Shown here: one piece after another, positions 8,351 to 17,964 of the stretch
How positions within the stretch are numbered: position 1 is the first letter of the stretch
How the letters are laid out: every line of letters begins with the position of its first letter
NCBI GenBank assembly: GCA_965219165.1
Contig: CBDCMW010000002.1
Span: 2,914,001-2,978,000, forward strand
Source: Aldehydirespirator sp965219165
GTDB taxonomy: Bacteria; Actinomycetota; Acidimicrobiia; Acidimicrobiales; Aldehydirespiratoraceae
Length of the DNA stretch: 64,000 nucleotides
Direction: 5' to 3'
Program-made: the position numbers and the translations under genes
The notes under the pieces: model-generated
What the model was told of the DNA's origin: nothing
What the model saw: only the letters and a program-made list of their open reading frames with translations
Database searches by the model: none

Positions 8351-8832
8351 TGTTCCTGCTCGAAGCGGCTCACTAGCCGGACTCGCACCGGCTCGGGCAC
8401 CATCGACGACACGTCCCCGCCGAGGCGGACAACTTCTCGGATCAGCTTCGACGCCATGAAGGACCTCTTGCTGGCCGACGGGATGAAGACTGTTTGCACG
8501 CCGGCGAGCGCGTGGTTCATCTGCGCCATCTGCAGCTCGTTCTCGAAGTCGGAGACAGCCCGCAGCCCCTTCACGATGAAGTCGGCGCTGATGTCTTGAG
8601 CCAGGTTGACCACGAGGTTTGAGAACATTGCTACCGAGACATTGGGCAGATGGTCGCAGCACTCCTTGATCATCTGCTCGCGCTCGTCGAGGCTGAACAG
8701 GCCGTCCCCCTTCTGGGGATTGCGCATAGCCGCCACCACCACTTCGTCGAACAGTTGGGCTACGGTCTCGATGATCTCGAGATGGCCGTAGTGGATCGGG
8801 TCGAAAGATCCGGGGTACAGCACACGGGTCAC
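8347..8832 (-). CDS. coaD: pantetheine-phosphate adenylyltransferase
   Basis: CoaD adenylylates 4'-phosphopantetheine to dephospho-CoA, the penultimate step of CoA synthesis. The nucleotidyltransferase motif GSFDPIHYGHLEII is at the N-terminus. The C-terminal ASKRSFMASKLIREV contains the phosphate-binding region. At 161 residues it is full length. Its stop overlaps the next gene, and its start overlaps the rsmD stop, so the three genes are translationally linked. Confidence 0.97.
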   Translation of the reverse strand: MTRVLYPGSFDPIHYGHLEIIETVAQLFDEVVVAAMRNPQKGDGLFSLDEREQMIKECCDHLPNVSVAMFSNLVVNLAQDISADFIVKGLRAVSDFENELQMAQMNHALAGVQTVFIPSASKRSFMASKLIREVVRLGGDVSSMVPEPVRVRLVSRFEQEQ

Positions 8833-9395
8833 TGATCGGCTCCGGTGAGGATCGGGCCGCCTCTGGCAGCTTGTGCGAACGTCACCACGGTACCGCCATG
8901 ACGCCTGTGATGGTGGATAGCAAAATCCGGTCCCACGTCCACCGGGCGATCCGACTCGGCCACGACCAACTCGGCCGGAACCCGAGCCAGCAACTCCGGC
9001 CAGGCATCGAAGGCGTACGGGGGGTCCACCAGGGCGACATCGAAACGGCGCCGGCGGCGAGCCAGCTCATCGAGGGCAGTGCCCGCGTCGACGACCATCA
9101 CAGTGGCGCGGTCCGCCAATCCGGTGACCTCGAGGTTGCTTCGCAGCACCGCGGCCACAGCCTGGTCGTGCTCGACGAACACGGCTCCGGTGGCGCCGCG
9201 GCTCAGCGCCTCGATTCCCAGGGCGCCCGTGCCGGCGAAGAGATCGAGCACGCGGGCACCCTCGATGGCGTCGAGCGAGTAGAGCGAGTTGAACACGGCC
9301 TCGCGCACTCGGTTCGGGGTGGGGCGGGTGACGCCGGTGGCAGGCGATGCCAGCCGGCGGCCCTTGGCCGTCCCCGCCACGACTCGAATGCTCAC
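8829..9395 (-). CDS. rsmD: 16S rRNA (guanine-966-N2)-methyltransferase RsmD
   Basis: This is a Rossmann-fold methyltransferase of 188 residues. The start MSIRVVAGTAKGRRL and TRPTPNRVREAVFNSL are typical of RsmD. The SAM site is VLDLFAGTGALGIEALSRGA, and the catalytic NPPY-like motif is VDPPYAF. It methylates G966 in the small-subunit rRNA. It begins with GTG at 9395, ten bases after recG, and overlaps coaD. Confidence 0.95.
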   Translation of the reverse strand: MSIRVVAGTAKGRRLASPATGVTRPTPNRVREAVFNSLYSLDAIEGARVLDLFAGTGALGIEALSRGATGAVFVEHDQAVAAVLRSNLEVTGLADRATVMVVDAGTALDELARRRRRFDVALVDPPYAFDAWPELLARVPAELVVAESDRPVDVGPDFAIHHHRRHGGTVVTFAQAARGGPILTGADQ

Positions 9396-9405
9396 AGTCC
9401 CGGTC

Positions 9406-11550
9406 CTAGCTCTTCAGCAGGAACTCGACGTCGTCGCTTCCGAGCATGAACTCGATCTCGCCGAGCAGGTCGGGATGGTCCCTCAGCTCCGGGTCGGCGT
9501 CGAGCATCTCGACCGAGGCATCGCGGGCTCTGACGACCCATTCCTTGTCGTGGCGCAGCGAGGCCAGCCGCAGGTCGTTGCGACCCTTCTGGCGCTCGCC
9601 CATCAGCGTGCCCTCGCCGCGCAGCTCCAGGTCCGCCTCGGCCAGCTCGAAGCCGTCGTTGGAGGCCACCACCGCCTCGACGCGGGCTTCGGCCTCGGCA
9701 GTGGCGGCCTCGCCCACCAGGTAGCAACTGGACGCAAGCCGGGCCCGGCCCACCCGGCCCCGCAGCTGGTGCAGCTGGGCGATGCCGAACCGACCGGCGT
9801 CGAGCACCACCATCACGGTGGCGTTGGGCACGTCCACGCCGACCTCGATAACCGTGGTGGACACGAGCACGTCCAGCGACGCCGCACGGAACAGCTCCAT
9901 GGTGGCCTCCTTCTCGGCGGGGGTCACGCGCCCGTGCAGCAGACCGACCCGGAGCCCAGCCAGTTCGCCGCCGTCGCCGGTCAGGCGGGCGTGGGTCTCC
10001 GTCACAGAGCGAACGTCGAGGGCCTCGGACTCCTCGATCACCGGGCAGACGACATAGGCCTGACTGCCCTCGGCCACCGCGGAGCGCACCGCCTCCCAGA
10101 CCAGCGCCTCATCCAACGGGGACCGGGCCCATGAAGTGGCCACGGGGGTGCGGCCCTCGGGAAGCTCGTCGAGAACCGACACGTCGAGGTCGCCGTAGAC
10201 GGTCATGGCCGCGGTGCGCGGGATGGGGGTGGCCGTCATGACCAGCAGGTCGGGAGTCACCGACCCCGGACCCTTGTCGCGCAGCACGGCCCGCTGCTCC
10301 ACGCCGAAACGGTGCTGCTCGTCGATCACCACCACTCCCAGAGCCCTGTACTCCAGTCCCTCGGAGATCAGCGCATGGGTTCCCACCACGATATCGACGT
10401 CGCCGGAAGCCAGTCCGTCGGAGGCTCTGCGCCGGTCGGCCGCGCCCCGGCTCCCCGACAGCAGCTCCACCTTCAGCGGCCGCTCCCCGCCGAGCCTCGA
10501 CGGGTCGGGCACGCACAGGTCGTCGAGCAGCGCGGCGATGGTCTGGTGGTGCTGCTCGGCCAACACCTCGGTGGGCGCCATCAGTGCTCCCTGGAAGCCG
10601 CCCTGCACTGCGGTCAGCAGAGCGCTGAGAGCAACCACGGTCTTGCCGGCTCCCACATCGCCCTGCATGAGCCGGTGCATCGGGTGCCGCTCGGCGAGAT
10701 CGGCAGCGATCTCGTCCATCACCCGCTGCTGGGCGCCGGTAAGCGGGAACGGCAGCCGGGCCAGGAAGCGCTTGACCAGTTCCCCGCCCACGGCGTGCGA
10801 CAGTCCCGCGGTGTGCGACTCCAGCCAGCGCTTGCGCCGGACCAGCTCGAGCTGCACTCGCAGCAGCTCGTCGAACACGAGGCGGCGGCGTGCCTCGTTC
10901 GAGTCCCTCATCGTCGCAGGCCGGTGGATCCCGTTGATGGCGCTGTGGCGGCCGACGAAGTCGAACCGCTGCAGAACGGCCGCCGGGACCGGATCGGCGA
11001 TGCCGCGGTGCTCGCAGCGGTTGAGAGCCTGCTCGACGAACCTGGCTATGTCCCAGGTGCTCAGACTGGCCTTCTCCGACTGCGGGTAGACGGGGAAGAA
11101 GCGCCCGGTGCGGTCGCCGACCAGGTCGACCACGGGATTGGTCATCTGAAGGGAGCCCCTGTACGGGAGCGGCCGGCCGTGGACCACGATCTGGCGCCCC
11201 GGTTGCAGGCTCTTGTGCTGCCAGGGCTGGTTGAAGAACGTGAGCTTGAGCCGGCCGGTTCCATCACCGATCACGACCTCGACGAGCGTTCGGCGCTGCC
11301 GGGTGCGCCTCGACGAGCTCCGCTCCACCCGGCCCTCCACGAAGACGTCCTCGCCTTCGGCGAGTTCTGCGATGCGGGCCTGCTTGGTGCGGTCGATGTA
11401 GCGGCGGGGATAGTGCTGAAGCAGGTCCAGCACCGAATGGATCTCCATGTCGGCGAGCGCGGCCGGGCGTGCGTTGCCGACCTTGCGGAGCCGGTCGACG
11501 CTGATGGAGTCCAAATCCTGGAGGCTGAGGGGCGGGTCGCCGGCGGGCAT
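9406..11550 (-). CDS. recG: ATP-dependent DNA helicase RecG
   Basis: RecG remodels stalled replication forks and branched DNA. The 714-residue product has an N-terminal OB/wedge domain (~60-170). The SF2 helicase core has Walker A MQGDVGAGKTVVALSA, DExH-type box VVIDEQHRFGV, MTATPIPRTAAMTVYGDLDVS and the C-terminal QLHQLRGRVGR motif. Length and order are normal. The ATG at 11550 lies 28 bp after the DAK2 gene stop, so recG is probably co-transcribed with it. Confidence 0.97.
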   Translation of the reverse strand: MPAGDPPLSLQDLDSISVDRLRKVGNARPAALADMEIHSVLDLLQHYPRRYIDRTKQARIAELAEGEDVFVEGRVERSSSRRTRQRRTLVEVVIGDGTGRLKLTFFNQPWQHKSLQPGRQIVVHGRPLPYRGSLQMTNPVVDLVGDRTGRFFPVYPQSEKASLSTWDIARFVEQALNRCEHRGIADPVPAAVLQRFDFVGRHSAINGIHRPATMRDSNEARRRLVFDELLRVQLELVRRKRWLESHTAGLSHAVGGELVKRFLARLPFPLTGAQQRVMDEIAADLAERHPMHRLMQGDVGAGKTVVALSALLTAVQGGFQGALMAPTEVLAEQHHQTIAALLDDLCVPDPSRLGGERPLKVELLSGSRGAADRRRASDGLASGDVDIVVGTHALISEGLEYRALGVVVIDEQHRFGVEQRAVLRDKGPGSVTPDLLVMTATPIPRTAAMTVYGDLDVSVLDELPEGRTPVATSWARSPLDEALVWEAVRSAVAEGSQAYVVCPVIEESEALDVRSVTETHARLTGDGGELAGLRVGLLHGRVTPAEKEATMELFRAASLDVLVSTTVIEVGVDVPNATVMVVLDAGRFGIAQLHQLRGRVGRARLASSCYLVGEAATAEAEARVEAVVASNDGFELAEADLELRGEGTLMGERQKGRNDLRLASLRHDKEWVVRARDASVEMLDADPELRDHPDLLGEIEFMLGSDDVEFLLKS

Positions 11551-11578
11551 CGGCGTGGGGGTGCAGGCCCGCCGAGGC

Positions 11579-13270
11579 CTACTCGAGCCCGAAGTAGTAC
11601 GGGTACAGGGGCTGTCCGCCCTCTCTCACCTCAACCTCTACTTCAGGGTTGTGATCGGCCACGTGCCCGACGATGGCATCCGTGGTGGCCGCATCCGCGT
11701 CGGTGCCGGTGAGCACAGTGAGCAGCTCGTGGTCGTCGTCGATGATGGTGCTCAACAGCGCGGTCGCCGCCGCGGCCACGTCGGACTCCACCGCGGCGAT
11801 GCCATCGGGACCGATGCCGAGCCAGTCTCCCTCGGTGATGGGGCCGGCCGAGCTGGAGGCGTCGCGCACGGCTTGGGTGACCTCGCCGTGGGTCACCGAT
11901 GCAGCTGCGGTTGCCATCGCCTCGGAGTTCTCGGCCGCGGTGGCTCCAGCAGAGAAGGCCAGCAGGCTGGAGACTCCCTCGACCACGCTGCGAGTGGGCA
12001 CGACCCTCACTGTGCGCTCAGTCTGGCCGTCGACCTGCTCAGCCACCGGGATGATGTTCTTGTTGTTGGGCAGCACCACGACGTGGCCAGTTGGAAGTGA
12101 GTCGACGGCGGCGAGCAGCTCCGCGGTGGACGGGTTCATCGACTGGCCTCCGGCCACCACGCGGTGAGCTCCCATGGACTTGAGGATGTCGACCACGCCC
12201 AAACCGGCGCCCACTGCCACCACCGAGCAGCGGTCCGCCTCGGTGATCTCCACCGCACCCAGCGGCGTAGCGGTCGTGTCGTGGGGGCCCAGCGGCGGGT
12301 CCGGCGCCTCGAACGATTCGGAATGCTCGGCCGCCTGGTCGAGCAGGTCGGTGACCTGGATGCGGTGGGGCCGGCCGACCGCTATCCCGGCCTCGATGGC
12401 CGTGCCGATGTCGTCGGTGTGGATGTGGCAGTTCCAGATGCCGTCGCCGCCCACCACCACGATCGAGTCGCCGACCTCGGTCCATGCCTGCTTGAAGCCG
12501 TCCACCGACTCATCGGGCGCATCGAGCAGGAACATCACCTCGTAGCGCAGGTCAGCAATGGAGGACTCCTCCACCGGGCGGGCCTCGCTGGCCAACGCGG
12601 CCGGTGCCGGGCCGGCCGCAGCCTCGGGCGGAACGGGCATGGGCCGGCCGTCCAGTTCGGCCAGGCAGGCGTCGAGCAGCAGCAGCAGCCCGGCTCCGCC
12701 CGCGTCCACAACCCCGGCCTCGGCCAGCACATCCAGCATTTCGGGAGTTCGTTCCAGCGCGTCGTAGCCGCGGTCGCGGGCCGCGTCGAACACCTCGGTC
12801 AAGCCTCCTCCGGCTGACGCGGCAACCTGCGCCGACTCCGAAGCCTCTCGGATGACCGTGAGGATGGTGCCCTCCACCGGTCGGGCCACCGCCGAGTACG
12901 CGCCGTCGCTGGCCGCGGCCAGCGCCCGGGCCACCACCGGTGCGTCCGGCGCGGAGCCGGCGGCGGCCGAGTCGCGCAGCACCCCGGAGACGCCCCTGAG
13001 GATCTGAGCAAGGATCACCCCCGAGTTGCCCCGGGCACCCATGAGCGCTCCGTGGGCAACTGCGGCGCACAGCGGCTCGAGATCGTCGGCGACGCCGTCG
13101 AGGCTCTCGACGACCGACTGCATGGTGAGCGTCATGTTGGTTCCGGTGTCGCCGTCCGGGACTGGATAGACGTTGAGGTTGTCGATCACTTGACGGTGGT
13201 CGGCGAGCCCTCCGTGGAAGCCGACGATCACGCGGCGCAGGGTGGCCGCGTCGAGAACAAGCGGTGCCAT
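11579..13270 (-). CDS. DAK2-domain protein (fatty acid kinase FakA/YloV type)
   Basis: The 563-residue product begins with a DAK2 (DhaL-like) ATP-binding domain: DNLNVYPVPDGDTGTNM and HGALMGARGNSGVILAQ are the metal and nucleotide loops. A middle linker follows, and then a C-terminal YloV-type domain (NNKNIIPVAEQV). Proteins of this layout in Firmicutes phosphorylate fatty acids bound to FakB. The gene is usually found next to recG, as here. The ATG at 13270 starts at the family N-terminus. The upstream open frame runs through intergenic repeats and is ignored. No fakB gene is visible in the window. Confidence 0.88.
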   Translation of the reverse strand: MAPLVLDAATLRRVIVGFHGGLADHRQVIDNLNVYPVPDGDTGTNMTLTMQSVVESLDGVADDLEPLCAAVAHGALMGARGNSGVILAQILRGVSGVLRDSAAAGSAPDAPVVARALAAASDGAYSAVARPVEGTILTVIREASESAQVAASAGGGLTEVFDAARDRGYDALERTPEMLDVLAEAGVVDAGGAGLLLLLDACLAELDGRPMPVPPEAAAGPAPAALASEARPVEESSIADLRYEVMFLLDAPDESVDGFKQAWTEVGDSIVVVGGDGIWNCHIHTDDIGTAIEAGIAVGRPHRIQVTDLLDQAAEHSESFEAPDPPLGPHDTTATPLGAVEITEADRCSVVAVGAGLGVVDILKSMGAHRVVAGGQSMNPSTAELLAAVDSLPTGHVVVLPNNKNIIPVAEQVDGQTERTVRVVPTRSVVEGVSSLLAFSAGATAAENSEAMATAAASVTHGEVTQAVRDASSSAGPITEGDWLGIGPDGIAAVESDVAAAATALLSTIIDDDHELLTVLTGTDADAATTDAIVGHVADHNPEVEVEVREGGQPLYPYYFGLE

Positions 13271-13295
13271 GGCACCGATGATACCGACCAGGGCC

Positions 13296-13406
13296 CGAGC
13301 GGCCCGTGAGCGCAGCGAACAAGAGCGGAAGACAGGGCCCGAGCGGCCCGTGAGCGCAGCGAACAAGAGCGGAAGACAGGGCCCAGGCGTGAGCGCAGCG
13401 AACAAG
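13296..13406. repeat. intergenic repeat B: two full copies and one partial, 44-bp period
   Basis: Copies lie at 13296-13329 and 13340-13373, with a shorter third at 13389-13406, all sharing GTGAGCGCAGCGAACAAG. They lie between the divergently transcribed DAK2 gene and the cold-shock-like gene, in inverse orientation to the copies at 7675-7754. The repeat is open in several frames and artificially lengthens the neighbouring ORFs. Confidence 0.85.
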
Positions 13407-13473
13407 TCCCGGACCCCGAGCCTCGCGAGCACCTAATCCCGGCACCGCCTGCCCGGCGCTACGCTTCGGCTCC

Positions 13474-13695
13474 GTGCAAGGCGTGATCAAGAGCTACGAC
13501 CCCGCCACCGGCGACGGAGTGCTCGTCAATGAAGCGGACCTTGCCGACGTGGATCTCGCGGAGGGCGCCCTGGAAGGATCGGTGTTCCGGATGCTGCGCC
13601 AGGGCCAGCGAGTGCAATTCGACCTCGACGACAGCGGCCGGGCCACCCGGCTGCGCCTCGGCTCGGAGGTCGACATGGGGACGCCCAAGCTCTGA
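13474..13695 (+). CDS. small cold-shock-domain-like (OB-fold) protein
   Basis: A GTG at 13474 opens 73 codons. The N-terminus QGVIKSYDPATGDGVLVNE resembles the beta-1/beta-2 strands of cold-shock proteins (GxVKxFDxxxGxG). The C-terminal half, with RQGQRVQFDLDD, resembles the last strands. The aromatic RNP residues of true Csp proteins are mostly missing, so RNA binding is a guess. It stands alone between divergent and convergent neighbours. Confidence 0.6.
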   Translation: MQGVIKSYDPATGDGVLVNEADLADVDLAEGALEGSVFRMLRQGQRVQFDLDDSGRATRLRLGSEVDMGTPKL

Positions 13696-13711
13696 AGCCG
13701 TCAGGCGGGAG

Positions 13712-13897
13712 CTACATCACAGCGGCGATGCCCATCGCGGCGTATCCCTGCTTGTCGTAGTTGGCGCGGAACATGTGCCTGAGCCTTCGGGCCGCGGCGT
13801 CGTAGGCGCCGGGGACGTTCTCGATCAGCGTGCACTGGTGCGTGTATGGCTCGGCGGCCTGCTGCCCGCGGGCAGCCCTAGACCACAGAGTCCAAGA
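13712..13897 (-). pseudogene. possible 3' remnant of an unidentified gene
   Basis: An open frame ending at a TAG (13712-13714) encodes a protein-like tail (HQCTLIENVPGAYDAAARRL, then YDKQGYAAMGIAAVM). No ATG, GTG or TTG start lies between that tail and the upstream in-frame TGA at 13898-13900, apart from internal methionines near the end. The composition looks coding, and the frame overlaps only the last bases of the membrane protein gene. It may be the leftover end of a deleted gene. I do not recognise the family. Confidence 0.3.
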
Positions 13898-14273
13898 TCA
13901 CCGCCCGGATGCCCAGTCCCATCAGGAACAGTCCGGTGCAGCCGTACAGCACGTAAAGGTGGGTGCGCAACTGCTGGCGGTAGCTGTAGGCGATGCCGAC
14001 CGCGACCAGCGCCGAGAACCCGTATAGGGCGTGCAGGTCGGGGGCGTCGCGTCCCTCCCGGACCATGAGCCACGATCCGAGCCCTGCTTGCACGAAGACG
14101 CTGATCTGCGCCGCAGCCGTGGTGATCCACAGAGCAAGCGACCGCAGCCTCAAGCGACGATAGGCAGCCAGTGCCCACAGCCCTGCCACCGCGTTGGCGA
14201 GGATGACTACCCACGAGAACCAGCCGTGGACCGCACCCACCGCCGACGCTGTCATCCATGTCACCGCGGTCAT
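13878..14273 (-). CDS. small four-helix membrane protein of unknown function
   Basis: About 131 residues with four hydrophobic segments (GWFSWVVILANAVAGLWALA, SLALWITTAAAQISVFVQAG, LYGFSALVAVGIAYSY and LYVLYGCTGLFLMGLGI) separated by short charged loops. This is a compact integral membrane protein. No family motif was recognised. The start is uncertain because the initiation region is repeated three times. I took the ATG at 14273 in the copy nearest the gene. An in-frame ATG at 14294 is possible. Confidence 0.65.
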   Translation of the reverse strand: MTAVTWMTASAVGAVHGWFSWVVILANAVAGLWALAAYRRLRLRSLALWITTAAAQISVFVQAGLGSWLMVREGRDAPDLHALYGFSALVAVGIAYSYRQQLRTHLYVLYGCTGLFLMGLGIRAVILDSVV

Positions 14274-14354
14274 CCCGCCGCCGCCTTCATCCATGTCATT
14301 GCGGTCATCCCGCCGCCGCCTGCACCCATGTCATTGCGGTCATCCCGCCGCCGA
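14253..14354. repeat. 35-bp tandem repeat (three copies) over a start codon
   Basis: Units lie at 14253-14287, 14288-14322 and 14323-14354 (the last slightly short). On the minus strand each contains GGCGGCGGGATGACCGC, a purine-rich stretch followed by an ATG. The copy nearest the gene is the apparent start of the membrane protein. Since 35 is not a multiple of three, the extra ATGs are in other frames. Confidence 0.85.
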
Positions 14355-14415
14355 GACCTCGGCTGTCGCCATCAGCCGACCGCGGCAGCGCTCGACGGCC
14401 ACACCATGAGAGCCA

Positions 14416-15558
<1,143 letters not shown>

Positions 15559-15725
15559 GCGACCCCCCTCTTGCGTATGGCGTGCCAGTGTATGACTGGC
15601 CTGGTCAGCACCCGGAAATGGTCCCGGTGCCGGGCAAGGAATGACGCCGCTTGTCGGCGCCAACACGAATACACCGTGACAGGACCCGCCGGCCGGGACG
15701 CAGTGACGGCCGCCTGACGGATCGG

Positions 15726-16553
15726 TTACCAGGCGATGCGGGCCGACAGGGTCGTCACGGCGCTGATGATGCTCGCCCACACCTGAGGCGGCAGCTCGTG
15801 GCCCATGCCCTCGATCTCCAGGTACTCGGCGCCCGGCACTAGCTCCGCGGTCCGGCGGCCGGCGTCGGGACCGATCAGCGTGTCGCCGCTCCCGTGGATC
15901 ACCAGGGCGGGGACGTCGAGACCTCTGAGCCCGTCAGCCCGGTCGCGACCGCGGGCCGCGGCCTCGAACTGCCGCTCCGACGCCCCGGGATGCCAAGCCC
16001 GCCGGTAGCTGCGCTCCAGGTAGGCGCGCTCGGCTTGCTCGTTGCGCCACTCGGGGTTAGACCAGATCCGGTAGCCGGCCAGATCCGCTTCGATCTGCTC
16101 CTCAACAGTCGCCGCGGGGGGCGCGGTGAGCGCGGTCAGCGCCTCGGGGGTGGGATCACCCACACCCGGTTCGCCGGTGTGCGACGCGATCGACACCAAC
16201 CCGGCGACCCGCTCCGGGAAGGCAATGGCCGCAGCTTGGGCCACCATGCCTCCCAGCGAGTAGCCGCACACGATGGCCCGATCGCAGCCGGCGTTGTCGA
16301 GCACGGCGACTGCGTCGCGAGCCATGTCGCACAGCCGGTAGCGGGAGCCGTCAGGCAACACGGTGGACAGCCCCGAGTCTCGGTGATCCATGCGCAGCAC
16401 GAAGAAGCCGCGATCGACGAAGCCCGCGCAGAAGTCCTCGTGCCACACGAGCATGCTCGAACCGAGCCCGTGGAGCAGTATCAGCGCAGGTTCGCCTTCG
16501 GTGCCGAAGGTCTCGTAGGCGATCTCGATCTCGCCGTTGCGGGCCCTAGGCAT
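15726..16553 (-). CDS. alpha/beta hydrolase
   Basis: This is a 275-residue alpha/beta-hydrolase fold protein. The oxyanion region is LILLHGLGSS and the nucleophile elbow is VCGYSLGGMVAQ (Ser). The acid is in VIHGSGDTLIGPDAG, and the base His is in EGMGHELPP. DHRDSGLS is typical of aclacinomycin-methylesterase-like and lactonase-like members, but the substrate cannot be inferred. The ATG at 16553 is the second of two tandem 19-bp start segments. The first gives only a seven-codon ORF. Confidence 0.87.
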   Translation of the reverse strand: MPRARNGEIEIAYETFGTEGEPALILLHGLGSSMLVWHEDFCAGFVDRGFFVLRMDHRDSGLSTVLPDGSRYRLCDMARDAVAVLDNAGCDRAIVCGYSLGGMVAQAAAIAFPERVAGLVSIASHTGEPGVGDPTPEALTALTAPPAATVEEQIEADLAGYRIWSNPEWRNEQAERAYLERSYRRAWHPGASERQFEAAARGRDRADGLRGLDVPALVIHGSGDTLIGPDAGRRTAELVPGAEYLEIEGMGHELPPQVWASIISAVTTLSARIAW

Positions 16554-16572
16554 GGTTGCAGACCCTAGGCAT
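16535..16572. repeat. 19-bp tandem duplication containing the hydrolase start codon
   Basis: On the minus strand ATGCCTAGGGYCYGCAAC occurs back to back at 16554-16572 and 16535-16553. The second copy is the first codons of the hydrolase. The first opens a frame of seven codons ending in a stop inside the second copy. Confidence 0.75.
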
Positions 16573-16632
16573 GGACGCTTCTGGCATCGCGTGAAAGCTA
16601 TCCGGTGGTCCGTGTTGGGATAGCGTCGGCCG

Positions 16633-16680
16633 GTGGCCTCCATCGAGGATCAAGCCTTCGCCGAGCTGACGGCACCATGA
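16633..16680 (+). other. 15-codon ORF with ATGA overlap onto the MFS gene
   Basis: A GTG at 16633 reads 15 codons (VASIEDQAFAELTAP) and stops at a TGA that overlaps the transporter ATG. The overlap could couple translation, and the transporter has no obvious ribosome-binding site of its own. It may be chance. No homology is claimed. Confidence 0.25.
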
Positions 16681-17948
16681 CCGCTGGGGCGACGGCCACA
16701 ACGTTCGACCGCGCCGGGGTCCAGCGGCGCGCGCTTCTCGTGATGATGGGCTCGGTGATCCCCACCACTGCGGCCATGGCGTCGTCGTTCGCGGCATCGG
16801 CGGTGCTGGCCGAGGAGATCACCGGCAGCGAGACGCTGGCCACACTGGCTGCGGGCTCGATGTCGCTCGGCAGTATGGCCGCCGCCGTTCCCCTGTCCCG
16901 CCGCATGGCCCGCCTGGGCCGGCGGCGAGGCCTGGTCGCGGGATGGTGGCTCGGCGCAGCGGGAGCGATGACCGCCCTGTTGGCGGCCGTGTTGAGCCTG
17001 TATCCGCTGGTGGTGCTGGGAATCATCGGGGTCGGCGCGGGCCAGGCCACCAACCTGGCCGCCCGCTACGCGGTGGCCGATCTCGCCCCCGACGACCGCC
17101 GGGCCCGAGCCATCGGGATGCTGGTGTGGGCCTCCACCTTCGGCGCCGCCGCCGGACCGACGGTCGCGCTGGGGCCGGTCGCGGATATTTCGCAATTCAT
17201 CGGCCTTCCCGAGCTGGCCGGCCCCTATGTGCTGAGCACTGCGATGTTCCTGGCCGGTCTCTCCATCACGCACACAGGACTGCGGCCCGACCCGCTGGAA
17301 GTGCTGGGCACGATCGGGTTGGAGGCACCCCGCCCGGCCTCGCCCGCGGCGGTGTGCCGGCGCATCATGGCCATGCCCGAAGCCCGCCTCGCCCTGCTGG
17401 CCATGCTGGTAGGGCAGCTGGTGATGGTGGCCGTCATGACGGCGACGCCGCTGCACATGACCAGCGGAGACCAGGACCTCGCAGTGATCGGCCAGGTGAT
17501 CTCGCTTCACATCATCGGGATGTACGCCTTCTCGCCGATCGTGGGATGGTTCGTCGACCGTGTGGGAACGCACACTGTCATCACGCTCGGGGGACTGATC
17601 CTGTTCCTGGGCGCGGAGTTGGCCGGACACACCGACCCCGCGCACAGCGCCGGGCTGTTCAGCGGTCTGACGCTGATCGGGATGGGCTGGAGCTTCGGGC
17701 TCATCGCGGGCAGCGCGCTGCTCACCAACTCGTTCCCGCTTCACCAGCGGGTGGAGGTTCAGGGCGGGGCGGACTTCGTCATGATCACCGGGGGCGCGGT
17801 GGGCGGGTTGTCGTCCGGAGCGCTGGTCGAGTTGCTCGGCTTCCAGTCACTGAGCCACTACTCAGGCATCGCCGGCCTGGTGCTGGTAGTCGCGGCCGTG
17901 GGCGCCTGGTTCACGGCCCGCCTGGCCCGCCCCCGTCCCGCCGTCTGA
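16677..17948 (+). CDS. MFS transporter
   Basis: The 423-residue protein has about 12 hydrophobic segments. The family loop between helices 2 and 3 is visible as PLSRRMARLGRRRGLVAGWW. The central loop lies around residues 200-235, and the second half repeats the pattern (GWFVDRVGTHTVITLGGLIL). Loss of the N-terminal residues before MTAGATATT is supported by the position of the first helix. The substrate is unknown. It runs convergent to thiQ, 16 bp away. Confidence 0.85.
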   Translation: MTAGATATTFDRAGVQRRALLVMMGSVIPTTAAMASSFAASAVLAEEITGSETLATLAAGSMSLGSMAAAVPLSRRMARLGRRRGLVAGWWLGAAGAMTALLAAVLSLYPLVVLGIIGVGAGQATNLAARYAVADLAPDDRRARAIGMLVWASTFGAAAGPTVALGPVADISQFIGLPELAGPYVLSTAMFLAGLSITHTGLRPDPLEVLGTIGLEAPRPASPAAVCRRIMAMPEARLALLAMLVGQLVMVAVMTATPLHMTSGDQDLAVIGQVISLHIIGMYAFSPIVGWFVDRVGTHTVITLGGLILFLGAELAGHTDPAHSAGLFSGLTLIGMGWSFGLIAGSALLTNSFPLHQRVEVQGGADFVMITGGAVGGLSSGALVELLGFQSLSHYSGIAGLVLVVAAVGAWFTARLARPRPAV

Positions 17949-17964
17949 CTATCCGCTCGGCCTC

